From: Burkholderiaceae bacterium
Lineage (GTDB): Bacteria; Pseudomonadota; Gammaproteobacteria; Burkholderiales; Burkholderiaceae_B
Length of the DNA: 64,000 nt
Direction of reading: 5' to 3'
NCBI GenBank assembly: GCA_004322135.1
Contig: SCSG01000008.1
Coordinates: 124,001 to 188,000, forward strand
The position numbers and the translations under genes are program-made. Of this stretch, positions 1 to 10,097 are shown piece after piece (positions within the stretch are counted from its first letter, which is position 1; the number at the start of each line of letters is the position of its first letter). The notes beneath the pieces are model-generated. The model did no database searches. It was given only the letters and a program-made list of their open reading frames with translations, and was not told where the DNA came from.

Positions 1-348
1 GGAATGAGGATTGTAGCGGGCGTCGAACTGCTCATCGGTCCGCAGGCAAATGACCAGCGCATCGATATAACCTGCCGTCAACGGGATGCTCAACAGCAGA
101 AATGGCGTATTGTCCCACCAGACCGGATAGAGCCGCGACAGAACAATCAGGGCACCCGATACCGCGGTCGCCAGCCACGCCTTGGGCCTGCCGATATACC
201 ACCAATGGGCGCACACTCCGCCCAAAAGCGCAGCCAACAACGCCGCCACCACCTTGCTGCGGTGTGGCGCGATACCGCCGACCTGACCGCCAGTTACCGC
301 ACCTGCGGGGCCGGTCACCGGATTTACGGAAACTTCCATCGGGTCCAT
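1..348 (-). CDS. TM2-domain-like membrane protein (3' end cut by window edge)
   Basis: The reverse strand reads from an ATG at 348 to the window edge without a stop, giving the first 116 residues. A glycine-rich N-terminus is followed by a helix and a turn of the form KVVAALLAALLGG-HWWYIGR, which resembles the TM2 domain (two short transmembrane helices around a conserved turn). Further hydrophobic stretches follow (roughly residues 60-70 and 78-92). A possible ribosome binding site (GGCAGGCG) precedes the start. It is divergent from the UbiH-family gene. TM2 proteins are small membrane proteins of mostly unknown function. The C-terminus is outside the window, so the full length is unknown. 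Confidence 0.6.
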   Translation of the reverse strand, partial: MDPMEVSVNPVTGPAGAVTGGQVGGIAPHRSKVVAALLAALLGGVCAHWWYIGRPKAWLATAVSGALIVLSRLYPVWWDNTPFLLLSIPLTAGYIDALVICLRTDEQFDARYNPHS

Positions 349-449
349 GAGAACGCCTGCCAAAATAAAATCAAAGGGGCACAGAAACAAAGGTCGAGCG
401 AAAACAACCTACAATTAATTCCGACTATTGTAGTTGAGCTGGCAAACCC

Positions 450-1619
450 ATGGACAATCCCGAATTCGATGTTGCCATAGCCGGAGCGGGCCCCGCCGGC
501 AGCGCGCTGGCACTGCTGCTGGCACGCAAGGCACCTGACCCGAGGCGAATCGCCCTACTTGGCAAGCGCTTCTACAACGCAACCTTCCCCGCCACTGCTG
601 CGGTGGACAGCACGCCCGATCCGCGATCACTGGCGCTCAACCACGGCAGCAGGGCACTGCTGGAACAGCTCGGCGCCTGGCCGCAGACTGCCGCCAGTAT
701 AGAAACCGTGCATGTTTCACAGCGTGGTCGGCTGGGACGCACGCTGATCCGCCACGAAGAGATGGGCGTACCGCGCCTTGGCAGCGTTGTCGCCTACCCG
801 GACCTGCTCACCGCATTGCACAAGGCCGTCGCCACCGGCGGCGTCACGACCATCGTAACGCCGTACACGCGGCCACTTGCCGCCAAACTGGCGCACATCG
901 ACGCAGGTGGGCGCGACATCCGCAGTCTGCTCGCCGTTCAGGCCGATGGACACCGGCCGGCTGGGCTGCGACGCGACTACGGCCAGCACGCGGTTCTTGC
1001 CACGGTGCACGCCAGCCAGCCCAAGGCGCGCTGGGCGTACGAACGCTTCACCAAGGAAGGCCCCCTTGCCCTGCTGCCACATCCCCAAGGCGCGGATCTA
1101 TATAGCGTCGTATGGTGCTGTACCCCTAAAAGGGCTGAACAATTGCGCCGTCTGGACGGCCCCGCCTTCAGTGCGGCGCTTACCGCCATGTTCGGCGACC
1201 GCTTAGGTATTCTCTCCAGTGTGGGGATACGCCATGTTTTTCCGCTATCGCTGCACGCGGGGCCGCTGCTGATCAACGCGTGCACCATTGCCATTGGCAA
1301 TGCGGCGCAAACGTTGCATCCGGTCGCCGGCCAGGGGCTCAACCTGGGCCTGCGCGACGCTGCACAGCTTGCCCAGACTCTGGCACCATGGCTTTGCCAA
1401 CCACGCGAAGACCCACGGGCCCTGCTCGAAGAGTTTGCCCGACGCCGCCGACCGGACCGCTGGGTGACGGCTGGCATCACCGACTTTCTGCCACGAATCT
1501 TTTCAACCCACAACCCATTCGTCGAGCACACCAGCGGTGCCAGTCTCCTGACCCTGGATCTGGTCGCCGGCCTGCGTGCACCACTGGCGCGGCACCTGCT
1601 GCAAGGGCTGCGAACTTAA
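450..1619 (+). CDS. UbiH/UbiF/VisC-family FAD-dependent hydroxylase
   Basis: A 389-residue flavoprotein monooxygenase. Residues 12-17 (GAGPAG) form the dinucleotide-binding turn. A DPRSLALNH segment near residue 56 and the GNAAQTLHPVAGQGLNLGL motif near residue 283 are hallmarks of the ubiquinone-ring hydroxylases UbiH, UbiF, UbiI and Coq6. The family adds a hydroxyl group to the polyprenyl-phenol ring in ubiquinone synthesis, using NAD(P)H and O2, with the enzyme peripheral to the inner membrane. Which ring position this paralogue modifies cannot be decided from sequence, so no symbol is given. It lies 53 nt upstream of dusB in the same direction and may be co-transcribed with it. Confidence 0.85.
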   Translation: MDNPEFDVAIAGAGPAGSALALLLARKAPDPRRIALLGKRFYNATFPATAAVDSTPDPRSLALNHGSRALLEQLGAWPQTAASIETVHVSQRGRLGRTLIRHEEMGVPRLGSVVAYPDLLTALHKAVATGGVTTIVTPYTRPLAAKLAHIDAGGRDIRSLLAVQADGHRPAGLRRDYGQHAVLATVHASQPKARWAYERFTKEGPLALLPHPQGADLYSVVWCCTPKRAEQLRRLDGPAFSAALTAMFGDRLGILSSVGIRHVFPLSLHAGPLLINACTIAIGNAAQTLHPVAGQGLNLGLRDAAQLAQTLAPWLCQPREDPRALLEEFARRRRPDRWVTAGITDFLPRIFSTHNPFVEHTSGASLLTLDLVAGLRAPLARHLLQGLRT

Positions 1620-1672
1620 GCGCCTTGGCAACCTTGTCGGCACGATCCGGTCGGCACGGTTAAAATCTCCGG

Positions 1673-2692
1673 ATGCACATTGGCCCCTGGCTCCTTCCAA
1701 ACCCGATTTTCATCGCCCCCATGGCTGGGGTGACCGACCGCCCGTACCGGCAGCTGTGCAAACGCCTCGGAGCCGGCTATGCGGTATCTGAAATGGCCGC
1801 CAGCAATCCCCAGCTATGGGACAGCGTCAAGACGTCCCGCCGCCTGGACCACAAGGGCGAAGTGGACCCCATTGCCGTGCAGATCGCAGGAGCCGACCCC
1901 GACATGATGGCGGAGGCCGCCGTCTTCAACATAAAAAAGGGTGCGCGCATCATCGACATCAACATGGGTTGCCCGGTAAAGAAGGTATGCAATGTGGCGT
2001 CGGGTTCAGCACTGCTGCGTGACGAGGACAGGGTTGCCCGGATACTGGAAAGTGTAGTGCGGGCCTGCAGGCCCTACGAAGTGCCCGTCACGCTGAAGAC
2101 CCGCACGGGGTGGGACGCGCAGTCGCGCAATGCCGTACGTATTGCACTTCTTGCCGAACAGGCGGGTGTCGCGGCCATCGCCCTGCACGGCAGGACTCGT
2201 GCAGACCTCTACAAGGGCGAGGCCGAATACGACACCATCAAGGCCGTGAAACACGCCATCAATATCCCGGTGATTGCAAATGGGGATATCGATAGTCCCG
2301 AAAGAGCCCGATACGTATTACAGTACACAGGGGCCGACGCAGTCATGGTCGGCCGGGCCGCACAGGGACGCCCCTGGATTTTCCGCGAAATCGCCCACTT
2401 TCTTGAAACCGGTACACATCTGGCACCGCCCACTCTGGGCGAATTGCGAGAGTGCCTGCTAGAGCATCTGGAAGACCATTACCGGTTTTACGGCGAATTC
2501 ATCGGCGTACGTTCCGCGCGCAAGCATATTGGCTGGTACTTTGCCAATATTCCCGACAATAAAGCGCTTTTAGACTGCATCAACACCACAACAACCACGG
2601 CGAACCAAACCCTTGCACTGAAGCAATGGTTCGATCGCCATGAATCCGCAAGTTTTTTTGCAACCTCGCTAGCGCCTGCGCTGGCAGCCTGA
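1673..2692 (+). CDS. dusB: tRNA-dihydrouridine synthase B
   Basis: A 339-residue FMN-dependent TIM-barrel enzyme that reduces uridine to dihydrouridine in the D-loop of tRNA. The N-terminal PIFIAPMAGVTDRPYR motif is typical of the Dus family. The catalytic cysteine is C100 in INMGCPVKKV. HGRTR near residue 178 and GRAAQGRPWIF near residue 226 line the FMN and phosphate site. It is followed after 31 nt by fis, the classic dusB-fis operon of proteobacteria, which favours DusB over DusA or DusC. The length matches the family norm. Confidence 0.95.
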   Translation: MHIGPWLLPNPIFIAPMAGVTDRPYRQLCKRLGAGYAVSEMAASNPQLWDSVKTSRRLDHKGEVDPIAVQIAGADPDMMAEAAVFNIKKGARIIDINMGCPVKKVCNVASGSALLRDEDRVARILESVVRACRPYEVPVTLKTRTGWDAQSRNAVRIALLAEQAGVAAIALHGRTRADLYKGEAEYDTIKAVKHAINIPVIANGDIDSPERARYVLQYTGADAVMVGRAAQGRPWIFREIAHFLETGTHLAPPTLGELRECLLEHLEDHYRFYGEFIGVRSARKHIGWYFANIPDNKALLDCINTTTTTANQTLALKQWFDRHESASFFATSLAPALAA

Positions 2693-2723
2693 ATCCGCGC
2701 ACTATAGCCAACACCCATCCATT

Positions 2724-2963
2724 ATGAGCAAAGCCAACCTCCTGGAACAATGCGTACGCGAGAACCTTGAACGCTATTTCGAAGACCTGGGCGACTCGCA
2801 ACCGCACGACATTCTGGACATGGTCATCCACTGCGTGGAAAAGCCGGTATTTGAAGTCGTCCTTGCAAAAGTCAAGGGAAACCAATCCAGAGCAGCCGAA
2901 ATGCTGGGTATTACGCGCAGCACCCTGCGCAAGAAACTTCACGCTCACAACATACAACCTTAA
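2724..2963 (+). CDS. fis: Fis-family nucleoid-associated DNA-binding protein
   Basis: A 79-residue protein with a C-terminal helix-turn-helix ([21 protein letters not shown]) nearly identical to Fis. Fis is a homodimeric nucleoid protein that bends DNA, activates rRNA promoters and stimulates some recombinases. This version is shorter than E. coli Fis (98 residues) and lacks most of the N-terminal beta-hairpin arm used for recombinase activation, as is usual in betaproteobacteria. It lies between dusB and purH, all in the same direction. Confidence 0.95.
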   Translation: MSKANLLEQCVRENLERYFEDLGDSQPHDILDMVIHCVEKPVFEVVLAKVKGNQSRAAEMLGITRSTLRKKLHAHNIQP

Positions 2964-2986
2964 CCTTCCCCTCCCCGCTTCCCAAC

Positions 2987-4582
2987 ATGAAAATCAAAAC
3001 AGCTTTGCTCTCGGTTTCTGACAAAACCGGTATTGTTGAACTTGCCCAGGCCCTTGCCAAACGAGGCGTGCGCCTGCTTTCTACCGGCGGTACTGCCAAA
3101 ATGCTGGCCCAGGCCGGCCTGGACGTCACCGAAGTCGCCGACTTCACCGGCTCACCTGAAATTCTGGACGGTCGAGTCAAAACCTTGCATCCGCGCATCC
3201 ACGGGGGCCTGCTGGCCCGCCGCGACAGCGCCGAGCACCTGGCCACGCTCAAGGAACAATCCATCGACCTGATCGATCTGCTGGTCGTCAACCTCTATCC
3301 TTTTCGCGAAACCATCGCCAAGCCCGACAGCACGTTTGCGCAGGCCATCGAAAACATCGACATCGGCGGACCGGCCATGCTGCGTGCTGCCGCCAAAAAC
3401 CATGGCACGGTCGAGGGCGGAGTAACCTGCCTCATCGACCCTGCCGACTATGCTCGCGTCCTTGCCGACATGGATGGCCCGGCAGGCCAGCCTTCCTACG
3501 CCCTGCGCCTGGAACTTGCTACAAAGGTGTATGCCCACACCGCCGCGTACGATGGCGCCATTGCCACGTATCTAAGCAGCCTCGTGGCGGCCGAACCTGC
3601 TCAGGAAGCACCTCCGGAGCGCGCCGCATGGCCGCGCACAATTACCGTACAGATGCAGCAGCACCAGGTTCTACGCTATGGCGAAAACCCGCACCAGGGC
3701 GCGGCGTTCTATCTTGACCAGCCATCCGGAAAAGGCCTGCTGGGCAGCTACCGACAACGTCAGGGCAAAGAGCTTTCGTACAACAACATTGCTGACGCCG
3801 ACGCCGCCTGGGAATGCGCCCGCAGCTTCAACAGTTGCGCCTGCATCATTGTCAAGCACGCCAACCCCTGCGGCGTCGCCATCGGCGACACCCCGCTGCT
3901 TGCCTACCAGCAGGCCTTCAAAACCGACCCCACTTCGGCCTTTGGCGGCATCATCGCCTTCAACCATGCCGTCGACGCCGAAACGGCTCAGGCCATCACG
4001 GCCCAACAATTTGTCGAAGTCCTGCTCGCGCCGTCGTATTCGGCTGACGCGCTGGCCATCTTCGCTGCCAAGAAAAATGTGCGCGTGCTCGAAATCCCGC
4101 AAGGCGACGCGCACAACGACTTCGACGTCAAACGCGTGGGCGGCGGCTGGCTGGTGCAAAACCCCGACGATCGCAAGGCCGTACCCGACAACTTCAAAAT
4201 CGTGACCAACAAGGCGCCCACCGAGCTACAGATGCGCGATCTCCTGTTCGCCTGGAAGGTAGCCAAGTACGTCAAATCCAATGCCATCGTCTTCGTATCC
4301 AACGGCATGACGGTAGGTGTCGGCGCGGGGCAAATGAGCCGCATCGATTCCGCGCGCATCGCGTCCATAAAGGCCGAAAACGCAGGACTTAGCCTGGCCG
4401 GATCGGCAGTGGCTTCCGATGCATTTTTCCCATTCCGTGATGGGCTGGACGTCGTTGCGCAGGCTGGTGCCACCTGTGTCATTCAACCCGGCGGCAGCAT
4501 ACGCGACAATGAAGTCATCGCCGCCGCCAACGAACGCGACATTGCCATGGTCTTCACAGGCGCACGGCATTTTCGCCACTAG
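2987..4582 (+). CDS. purH: Bifunctional AICAR formyltransferase / IMP cyclohydrolase
   Basis: A 531-residue enzyme for the last two steps of purine synthesis: formyl transfer from 10-formyl-THF to AICAR, then ring closure to IMP. The N-terminal MGS-like cyclohydrolase domain (about residues 1-150) has STGGTAKML and [17 protein letters not shown]. The C-terminal transformylase domain has the catalytic segment [13 protein letters not shown] and ends with the usual [12 protein letters not shown]. Length agrees with the family (about 525-530). It starts 23 nt after fis and ends 15 nt before ruvC. Four more purine genes (purU, purK, purE, purC) lie elsewhere in the window. Confidence 0.97.
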   Translation: MKIKTALLSVSDKTGIVELAQALAKRGVRLLSTGGTAKMLAQAGLDVTEVADFTGSPEILDGRVKTLHPRIHGGLLARRDSAEHLATLKEQSIDLIDLLVVNLYPFRETIAKPDSTFAQAIENIDIGGPAMLRAAAKNHGTVEGGVTCLIDPADYARVLADMDGPAGQPSYALRLELATKVYAHTAAYDGAIATYLSSLVAAEPAQEAPPERAAWPRTITVQMQQHQVLRYGENPHQGAAFYLDQPSGKGLLGSYRQRQGKELSYNNIADADAAWECARSFNSCACIIVKHANPCGVAIGDTPLLAYQQAFKTDPTSAFGGIIAFNHAVDAETAQAITAQQFVEVLLAPSYSADALAIFAAKKNVRVLEIPQGDAHNDFDVKRVGGGWLVQNPDDRKAVPDNFKIVTNKAPTELQMRDLLFAWKVAKYVKSNAIVFVSNGMTVGVGAGQMSRIDSARIASIKAENAGLSLAGSAVASDAFFPFRDGLDVVAQAGATCVIQPGGSIRDNEVIAAANERDIAMVFTGARHFRH

Positions 4583-4597
4583 TGCAACGGCGCGGCG

Positions 4598-5143
4598 ATG
4601 CGAATTCTAGGCATAGATCCAGGATTGCGCCGCACGGGCTTCGGCGTGATCGACGCGCGTGGTGCTCAGCTGCAGTACGTCACCAGCGGTACCATTGTCG
4701 TACCGGCCGACCTGCCGCTGGCACAGCGCCTTAAAGTCATACTGGACAATATCCGCGAAGTCGTCCTGGCCAATGCGCCCAACGTCTCCGCACTGGAAAA
4801 GGTCTTCGTCAACGCCAACCCTGCGTCCACCCTTTTACTGGGGCAAGCACGGGGCGCGGCGCTATGCGCGCTGGCCGACAGTGACCTGCTGGTGCACGAA
4901 TACACAGCGCTACAGATAAAAAAATCGGTAGTAGGCAACGGCCACGCTGCCAAAGGACAAGTGCAGCGCATGGTGCAAACCCTGCTCAGCCTGAATGGCC
5001 TGCCGGCGGCCGACTCGGCCGATGCACTCGCCTGTGCCATCTGCCACGCCCACATCAGCCCCATGGCCGAACGCCTGGCCCGAAGCGGCGACCTGCGGGC
5101 CGGCCGAACGGCACGCATGCACAATGGACGCCTGACAGGCTAG
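4598..5143 (+). CDS. ruvC: Holliday junction resolvase RuvC
   Basis: A 181-residue endonuclease with the RNase H-like fold. The start [14 protein letters not shown] supplies the first catalytic aspartate (D7). ALEKVFVN carries the catalytic glutamate, and the C-terminal [12 protein letters not shown] carries the last acidic residues. RuvC dimers cut four-way junctions symmetrically at the end of recombination repair, guided by RuvAB. The gene is followed after 21 nt by ruvA and then ruvB, so all three parts of the resolvasome are encoded together. Confidence 0.97.
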   Translation: MRILGIDPGLRRTGFGVIDARGAQLQYVTSGTIVVPADLPLAQRLKVILDNIREVVLANAPNVSALEKVFVNANPASTLLLGQARGAALCALADSDLLVHEYTALQIKKSVVGNGHAAKGQVQRMVQTLLSLNGLPAADSADALACAICHAHISPMAERLARSGDLRAGRTARMHNGRLTG

Positions 5144-5164
5144 CCCCCACAAAAGGATGGACTA

Positions 5165-5740
5165 ATGATAGGACGGATCACCGGCACCCTGCTGGAAAAA
5201 ACTCCACCTACGGTATGCATTGACGTGGGCGGTGTGGGCTACGAAATCGACGTACCCGTGAGCACCCTGTACAACCTGCCCGAAACCGGCGCGCAAGCCA
5301 CCCTGTTCACGCATCTCGCCGTACGTGAAGATGCCCACATCCTTTATGGCTTCTCGTCCGCTCGGGAACGCAGCGCCTTTCGGTCCCTGATCAAGGTAAC
5401 GGGCATTGGCGCGCGTACCGCGCTGGCTGTGCTGTCAGGCATGACCGTCGACGAACTGGCCAGTGCCATCACCCAACAGGAAACGGGCCGCCTGACCCGT
5501 GTTCCGGGGATCGGCAAGAAAACCGCCGAACGGCTTCTGCTGGAACTGCGCGGCAAGCTGGGTGCCGACCTGGGCGGCACGGCGGACGGCATCCCTTCAG
5601 GCCGGGAAGACATCATCAACGCGCTGCTCTCATTGGGCTACTCACAAAACGAGTCGCAGGCCGCACTCAAGAGCCTGCCACCAGACATCGACGTTGCCGA
5701 AGGCATACGCCAGGCACTCAAATCCCTGGCCCGGGGATGA
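5165..5740 (+). CDS. ruvA: Holliday junction branch migration protein RuvA
   Basis: A 191-residue junction-binding protein. The N-terminal OB-fold ([17 protein letters not shown]) is followed by two helix-hairpin-helix motifs ([15 protein letters not shown] and [16 protein letters not shown], residues about 77-125) that grip junction DNA. A flexible linker leads to a C-terminal three-helix domain that contacts RuvB. A strong AAGGATGG ribosome binding site precedes the ATG. RuvA tetramers hold the junction and load RuvB. Confidence 0.97.
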   Translation: MIGRITGTLLEKTPPTVCIDVGGVGYEIDVPVSTLYNLPETGAQATLFTHLAVREDAHILYGFSSARERSAFRSLIKVTGIGARTALAVLSGMTVDELASAITQQETGRLTRVPGIGKKTAERLLLELRGKLGADLGGTADGIPSGREDIINALLSLGYSQNESQAALKSLPPDIDVAEGIRQALKSLARG

Positions 5741-5782
5741 TAGTGTACGATTGCCCTAACTTCCGCCGCACGCGACACCACT

Positions 5783-6850
5783 ATGGCCATACACTCCGAC
5801 CCGCTGTCCAGCGTCACTCCCGACGATGCCCGCCTAGTCAGCCCTGAAAGCACATCACCGAATGAAGATTCCATAGAGCGCTCGTTGCGGCCACGCGTGC
5901 TGTCCGATTACGTCGGTCAGAACCGTGTTCGTGAGCAGCTTGAAATCTTCATCACAGCAGCCAAGATGCGCCACGAGGCCCTTGATCATGTCCTGCTGTT
6001 CGGCCCGCCAGGCCTGGGTAAAACAACACTGGCCCATATTGTGGCGCACGAGCTGGGCGTGCAGCTGCGTCAAACCTCCGGCCCGGTACTCGAGCGGCCC
6101 GGCGACTTGGCGGCACTGCTCACCAATCTGGAAAAAAACGACGTCCTGTTCATTGACGAGATTCACCGCCTCTCTCCAGTGGTCGAAGAAATTCTGTACC
6201 CGGCACTGGAAGACTTCCAGATCGACATCCTCATCGGCGAAGGTCCGGGCGCGCGAAGCGTGAAGATCGACCTGCAGCCTTTCACGCTGGTGGGCGCCAC
6301 CACGCGCGCCGGCATGCTTACCAATCCACTGCGTGATCGTTTTGGCATTGTGTCGCGGCTGGAGTTCTACAACGCGGACGACCTGACCCACATCGTCACA
6401 CGCAGCGCGCACCTGCTCAATGTGGACATCACGCAGGAGGGTGCCCGCGAAATCGCCCGACGTGCGCGTGGTACCCCGCGCATTGCCAACCGCCTGCTGC
6501 GCCGCGTACGCGACTACGCTGACGTGAAAAATGGCGGCATCGTCAGCATCGAAGTCGCCAATGCCGCCCTGACCATGCTTGATGTGGACCCACTGGGGCT
6601 GGACCTCATGGACCGCAAGCTGCTTGAAGCCATCATCCACAAGTTCGACGGCGGGCCCGTCGGAGTGGACAGCCTGGCAGCCGCCATCGGCGAGGAACGC
6701 GACACAATCGAAGACGTGATCGAGCCGTACTTAATTCAGCACGGTTACCTGCAACGCACTCCGCGCGGCCGCATGGCCACGCAAACCACCTGGCGCCACT
6801 TAGGCCTTACGCCGCCCAAAGCCACCGGCGCCGGAGAACTGTTCGGGTAG
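5783..6850 (+). CDS. ruvB: Holliday junction branch migration ATPase RuvB
   Basis: A 355-residue AAA+ motor. Walker A is [12 protein letters not shown] near residue 75 and Walker B is LFIDEIHRL near residue 122. The sensor and arginine-finger region [19 protein letters not shown] follows, and a winged-helix DNA-binding domain ends with RTPRGRMAT. RuvB hexamers pump DNA through the RuvA-held junction. Its stop codon lies only 8 nt from the stop of convergent recQ, and I see no clear terminator between them. Confidence 0.97.
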   Translation: MAIHSDPLSSVTPDDARLVSPESTSPNEDSIERSLRPRVLSDYVGQNRVREQLEIFITAAKMRHEALDHVLLFGPPGLGKTTLAHIVAHELGVQLRQTSGPVLERPGDLAALLTNLEKNDVLFIDEIHRLSPVVEEILYPALEDFQIDILIGEGPGARSVKIDLQPFTLVGATTRAGMLTNPLRDRFGIVSRLEFYNADDLTHIVTRSAHLLNVDITQEGAREIARRARGTPRIANRLLRRVRDYADVKNGGIVSIEVANAALTMLDVDPLGLDLMDRKLLEAIIHKFDGGPVGVDSLAAAIGEERDTIEDVIEPYLIQHGYLQRTPRGRMATQTTWRHLGLTPPKATGAGELFG

Positions 6851-6858
6851 TGCGGACA

Positions 6859-8691
6859 TCAAACGCCCGCGGTCTGTACACACAGCAGCAGACCCTCGCC
6901 ATACGCGTCGAGCTTGCGTACGCCCACGCCGCTGATCTGCCCAAGTTCGGCCAACGACTGCGGGCAGCGCTGCGCCACGTCACGCAATGTGGAATCGTGA
7001 AAAATGACGTAGGCTGGCACGCCATGCCCCTTGGCGACGCTGGCACGCCACGCGCGCAAGGCTTCGAAACGCTGCCGGGCGTCGGGCGACAAGGCAACAT
7101 CGGCGGCCTTTGAACGCGCTGTGCTGCGCGACGCACGCGTTTTCTTCTCGGGCTCGCGTCGAAACATCAGTGTAGTTTCGCCGCGCAGCACAGCACGACT
7201 GCCCTCGGTCAGGGCCAACGTACCATAGCCTTCGTGATCCACCGCCAGCAAGCTTTGTGCCAGCAGCTGCCGCAATACACCGCGCCACGCCTGTTCGGAA
7301 AGGTCGGCGCCAATGCCAAAGACTGTCAGACTTTCATGGTTGTACTGCTTGATGCGCTCGGTAATTTTGCCGCGCAAAATATCAATGAGGTGCCCCGCCC
7401 CAAAGCGCTGCCCCCGTTCGCGCCAAAGCCGGTACACCGCGGAAAGTATTTTCTGGGCTGCCACGGTGCCGTCCCACGCCTCCGGGGGGTCAAGACACGT
7501 ATCGCAATTACCGCAAGGCTCGATAGACTGCTCGAAATACGCCAGCAAACGCTGGCGCCGGCAACCCACAGTTTCACACAGCCCCAGCATGGCATCCAGC
7601 TGCGCACCCAGGCGGCGCCTGAAGATATCGTCCCCCGGAGACTCATCAATCATGCGGCGCTGCTGCACAACGTCCTGCAGTCCGTAGGCGAGCCATGCCG
7701 TGGCCGGTTCGCCGTCGCGGCCCGCCCGGCCCGTCTCCTGGTAATACCCCTCCACCGATTTGGGCAAGTCTATATGCGCCACGAAGCGCACATCCGGCTT
7801 GTCGATACCCATGCCAAAAGCGATGGTTGCCACCATGACTACGCCGTCCTCGCGCAAAAAGCGCGACTGGTTGGACGCCCGGGTGGCGGCGCTCAGCCCC
7901 GCATGGTAGGGCAAAGCCTCAATACCATGGCCACACAAAAATTCCGCTGTTTCCTCGGCCCTGGCGCGCGACAGGCAATACACAATGCCGCAATCATTCG
8001 CGTGTTCAGCCTGAATGAACTGCAGCAGTTGGCGCTTTACATCGCTTTTCTCGACAATGCGATAGCAAATGTTGGGGCGGTCGAAACTGGCCACAAAATG
8101 CCGCGCGTTGGTCAAACCCAGCCGCTGTGCAATTTCGCGCCGCGTAACCGTGGTAGCTGTGGCAGTCAGGGCGATGCGCGGCACGTGCGGCCAGCGTTCC
8201 GACAAAATCGAGAGCCCCAGATATTCCGGTCGAAAATCATGCCCCCACTGTGACACGCAATGAGCCTCGTCAATGGCAAACAGTGCAACGTCGCCGCGCA
8301 ACAGCATGTCCAGGCAATGTTCGGTGAGAAGACGTTCAGGCGCCACGTACAGCAGATCAAGCTGCCCCGACATAAACGCCTGCTCGACCTCGCGCGACGT
8401 GCGCCAATCCTGCGTGGAATTCAGAAAAGCCGCACGCACCCCGAGTTCGAGCAGCGTATCGACCTGATCCTGCATAAGCGCAATGAGCGGTGACACCACC
8501 ACGCCACAGCCTTTGCGGGCCAACGCGGGGATCTGGTAGCAGAGCGATTTGCCTCCCCCCGTGGGCATGAGCACCAGGGCATCTCCCCCCTGCACCAGAT
8601 GTTCAATAATGGCTTGTTGATCGCCCCGAAACGAGTCATAACCAAAAACTTGCCGCAGAATATCCAGAGGAGAGTTGTTAGAAGAAGACAT
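6859..8691 (-). CDS. recQ: ATP-dependent DNA helicase RecQ
   Basis: A 610-residue 3'-5' helicase. Domains in order: the RecA-like core with Walker A ([12 protein letters not shown], about residue 42) and the DEAH box ([19 protein letters not shown], about residue 136); a second core domain ending at the motif VI arginines ([12 protein letters not shown]); a zinc-binding segment CGNCDTC with RQC winged helix; and a C-terminal HRDC domain ending in the [13 protein letters not shown] motif. RecQ unwinds forks and recombination intermediates in RecF-pathway repair. It is convergent with the ruvCAB operon. Confidence 0.96.
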   Translation of the reverse strand: MSSSNNSPLDILRQVFGYDSFRGDQQAIIEHLVQGGDALVLMPTGGGKSLCYQIPALARKGCGVVVSPLIALMQDQVDTLLELGVRAAFLNSTQDWRTSREVEQAFMSGQLDLLYVAPERLLTEHCLDMLLRGDVALFAIDEAHCVSQWGHDFRPEYLGLSILSERWPHVPRIALTATATTVTRREIAQRLGLTNARHFVASFDRPNICYRIVEKSDVKRQLLQFIQAEHANDCGIVYCLSRARAEETAEFLCGHGIEALPYHAGLSAATRASNQSRFLREDGVVMVATIAFGMGIDKPDVRFVAHIDLPKSVEGYYQETGRAGRDGEPATAWLAYGLQDVVQQRRMIDESPGDDIFRRRLGAQLDAMLGLCETVGCRRQRLLAYFEQSIEPCGNCDTCLDPPEAWDGTVAAQKILSAVYRLWRERGQRFGAGHLIDILRGKITERIKQYNHESLTVFGIGADLSEQAWRGVLRQLLAQSLLAVDHEGYGTLALTEGSRAVLRGETTLMFRREPEKKTRASRSTARSKAADVALSPDARQRFEALRAWRASVAKGHGVPAYVIFHDSTLRDVAQRCPQSLAELGQISGVGVRKLDAYGEGLLLCVQTAGV

Positions 8692-8804
8692 TCAGCCAGG
8701 TAATTGAAAATAATAAAGCGGAACGCCCGCGCGAAATGGCTCGAGCACCCCGCGCCGCGCCGACATGGCATTTTAGCCCTCACGCCACCAGCGGCAAGCT
8801 GATA

Positions 8805-9998
8805 TTAGTACAGAGGCACGGCAAAGTTTACGTTGACGTCATAATCCCCTGTGACAAACTCGTGCCGGGCACCCAGCGAGATACGCAGGTTCTGGCTATA
8901 CCAGAACTGTTGAGTCAGCCCGAACTGCTGCTGCAAGGGACCTGAGGCGGAATATATTTGCTCGTAGGAACCAATCAGATTACCCCAGCGCCCGAGTGCA
9001 AGGGTGGCGGTCCATTGTTGACGACTGCGCGCCGAATCGAGGGCCGAATTCTGATAGCTGGACAGGTCGGAAAACCCTTCGCTACGCGTTTCATGCGTCC
9101 AGCCAAGCTTAAGCGAATCGAGCACCCTGGCCTCGTAGCCAATACGATAACGCCATCCCTGGTTGAAGTCGCGCGTTGCCCGTGCCACTGCCACCTGCCA
9201 TGCGCCCCAATCGCGGGTTGAGTACTTGCCCCCCACGCCGTTCACAGCAAGATTCGGTGCCCACTGCGTCTGTGTTTCCAGGGAAAGCTGTGGATCAACC
9301 CCATAGCTCAGCACACTTTCTCCTGCTGTCGGCCCGTATGTCAGTCCGCCAGGTTTGAGCGTCTCACCCGAATAGTCCAACGCCCCAAGCACGACGGAAT
9401 ACTGCAGGCTTCCTTGCGTCTGGCCGTCACCCGCCGCGGAGTGCGACAACGCAATGCCACCCAGACGTGCCCGATTACCCTGTATGGAATTTCCAGACCA
9501 GCTGTTGCCCAGCACGAGACTCGTGCCATCATCCCGGGAGTAGGTCCAGTTCTGGCTGCCCAACACCCAGGTGTCCGTCTTGCCGGCTGAAACCAGCGAT
9601 AGCCGGGTTTGTCCGCCATCAGGCTTGAAACCTGTGACGCCCGCGTCAGACCGCAGCGGGGTCAATCCCCTGCTGTAAGCAGGATCGACCAGCAGAACTT
9701 GAGCAGGAGCTGGTAAAAATGAATTGCCCGTGCCCGGCCCATCGATGGGGCCCGATCCATCAAACGGCAGCGGTTCGGGTAACGGTACGGGCGCAGCCAC
9801 ATCGTCATGCGGCACAGCGTAAGGCTGCACAGGTGCCAGATCTTTCAGGGTAGGGCTGACAGACAGATCGTTCACAGCCCACGGATCGGCGACGGATTGC
9901 GCCCGCGACACCGTCGCCGCACAGAGGCAGGCCGCGACGAAAACCAGCGCCCCACCGGACGGGAAACATATTTTTCCATGCAACGAACAAAAAGCCAT
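8805..9998 (-). CDS. Usher-like outer-membrane beta-barrel protein, function unknown
   Basis: About 397 residues from the ATG at 9998. The frame extends upstream to a GTG at 10046, but that start would bury the signal peptide. Residues about 14-34 (GGALVFVAACLCAATVSRAQ) look like a Sec signal peptide. A proline-rich segment follows, then a C-terminal half of alternating polar and aromatic strands ending in NVNFAVPLY with a terminal aromatic residue, as in BAM-inserted barrels. Segments such as SEGFSDLSSYQNS recall the second half of chaperone-usher barrels. However, the length is half that of an usher, the plug and N-terminal domains are absent, and no chaperone or pilin gene is nearby. The usher relationship is an inference. 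Confidence 0.6.
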   Translation of the reverse strand: MAFCSLHGKICFPSGGALVFVAACLCAATVSRAQSVADPWAVNDLSVSPTLKDLAPVQPYAVPHDDVAAPVPLPEPLPFDGSGPIDGPGTGNSFLPAPAQVLLVDPAYSRGLTPLRSDAGVTGFKPDGGQTRLSLVSAGKTDTWVLGSQNWTYSRDDGTSLVLGNSWSGNSIQGNRARLGGIALSHSAAGDGQTQGSLQYSVVLGALDYSGETLKPGGLTYGPTAGESVLSYGVDPQLSLETQTQWAPNLAVNGVGGKYSTRDWGAWQVAVARATRDFNQGWRYRIGYEARVLDSLKLGWTHETRSEGFSDLSSYQNSALDSARSRQQWTATLALGRWGNLIGSYEQIYSASGPLQQQFGLTQQFWYSQNLRISLGARHEFVTGDYDVNVNFAVPLY

Positions 9999-10097
9999 AT
10001 CCACAGCGACTACTTTGTCACAACGACCATATTGAACTGATGCCACTGCCGCCAGACCTTTCTGCCTATGGCGGCCCGGCCAGCCATCCGCCCGCGC

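Noticed and set aside
4-480. A 158-codon plus-strand ORF at the left edge
   Set aside because: It overlaps the TM2-like reading frame on the other strand and the start of the UbiH-family gene, has low-complexity Arg/Gln content, and matches no domain.
7234-8253. A 339-codon ORF antisense to recQ
   Set aside because: Long antisense frames are common in GC-rich coding DNA. recQ on the other strand has full helicase motifs.
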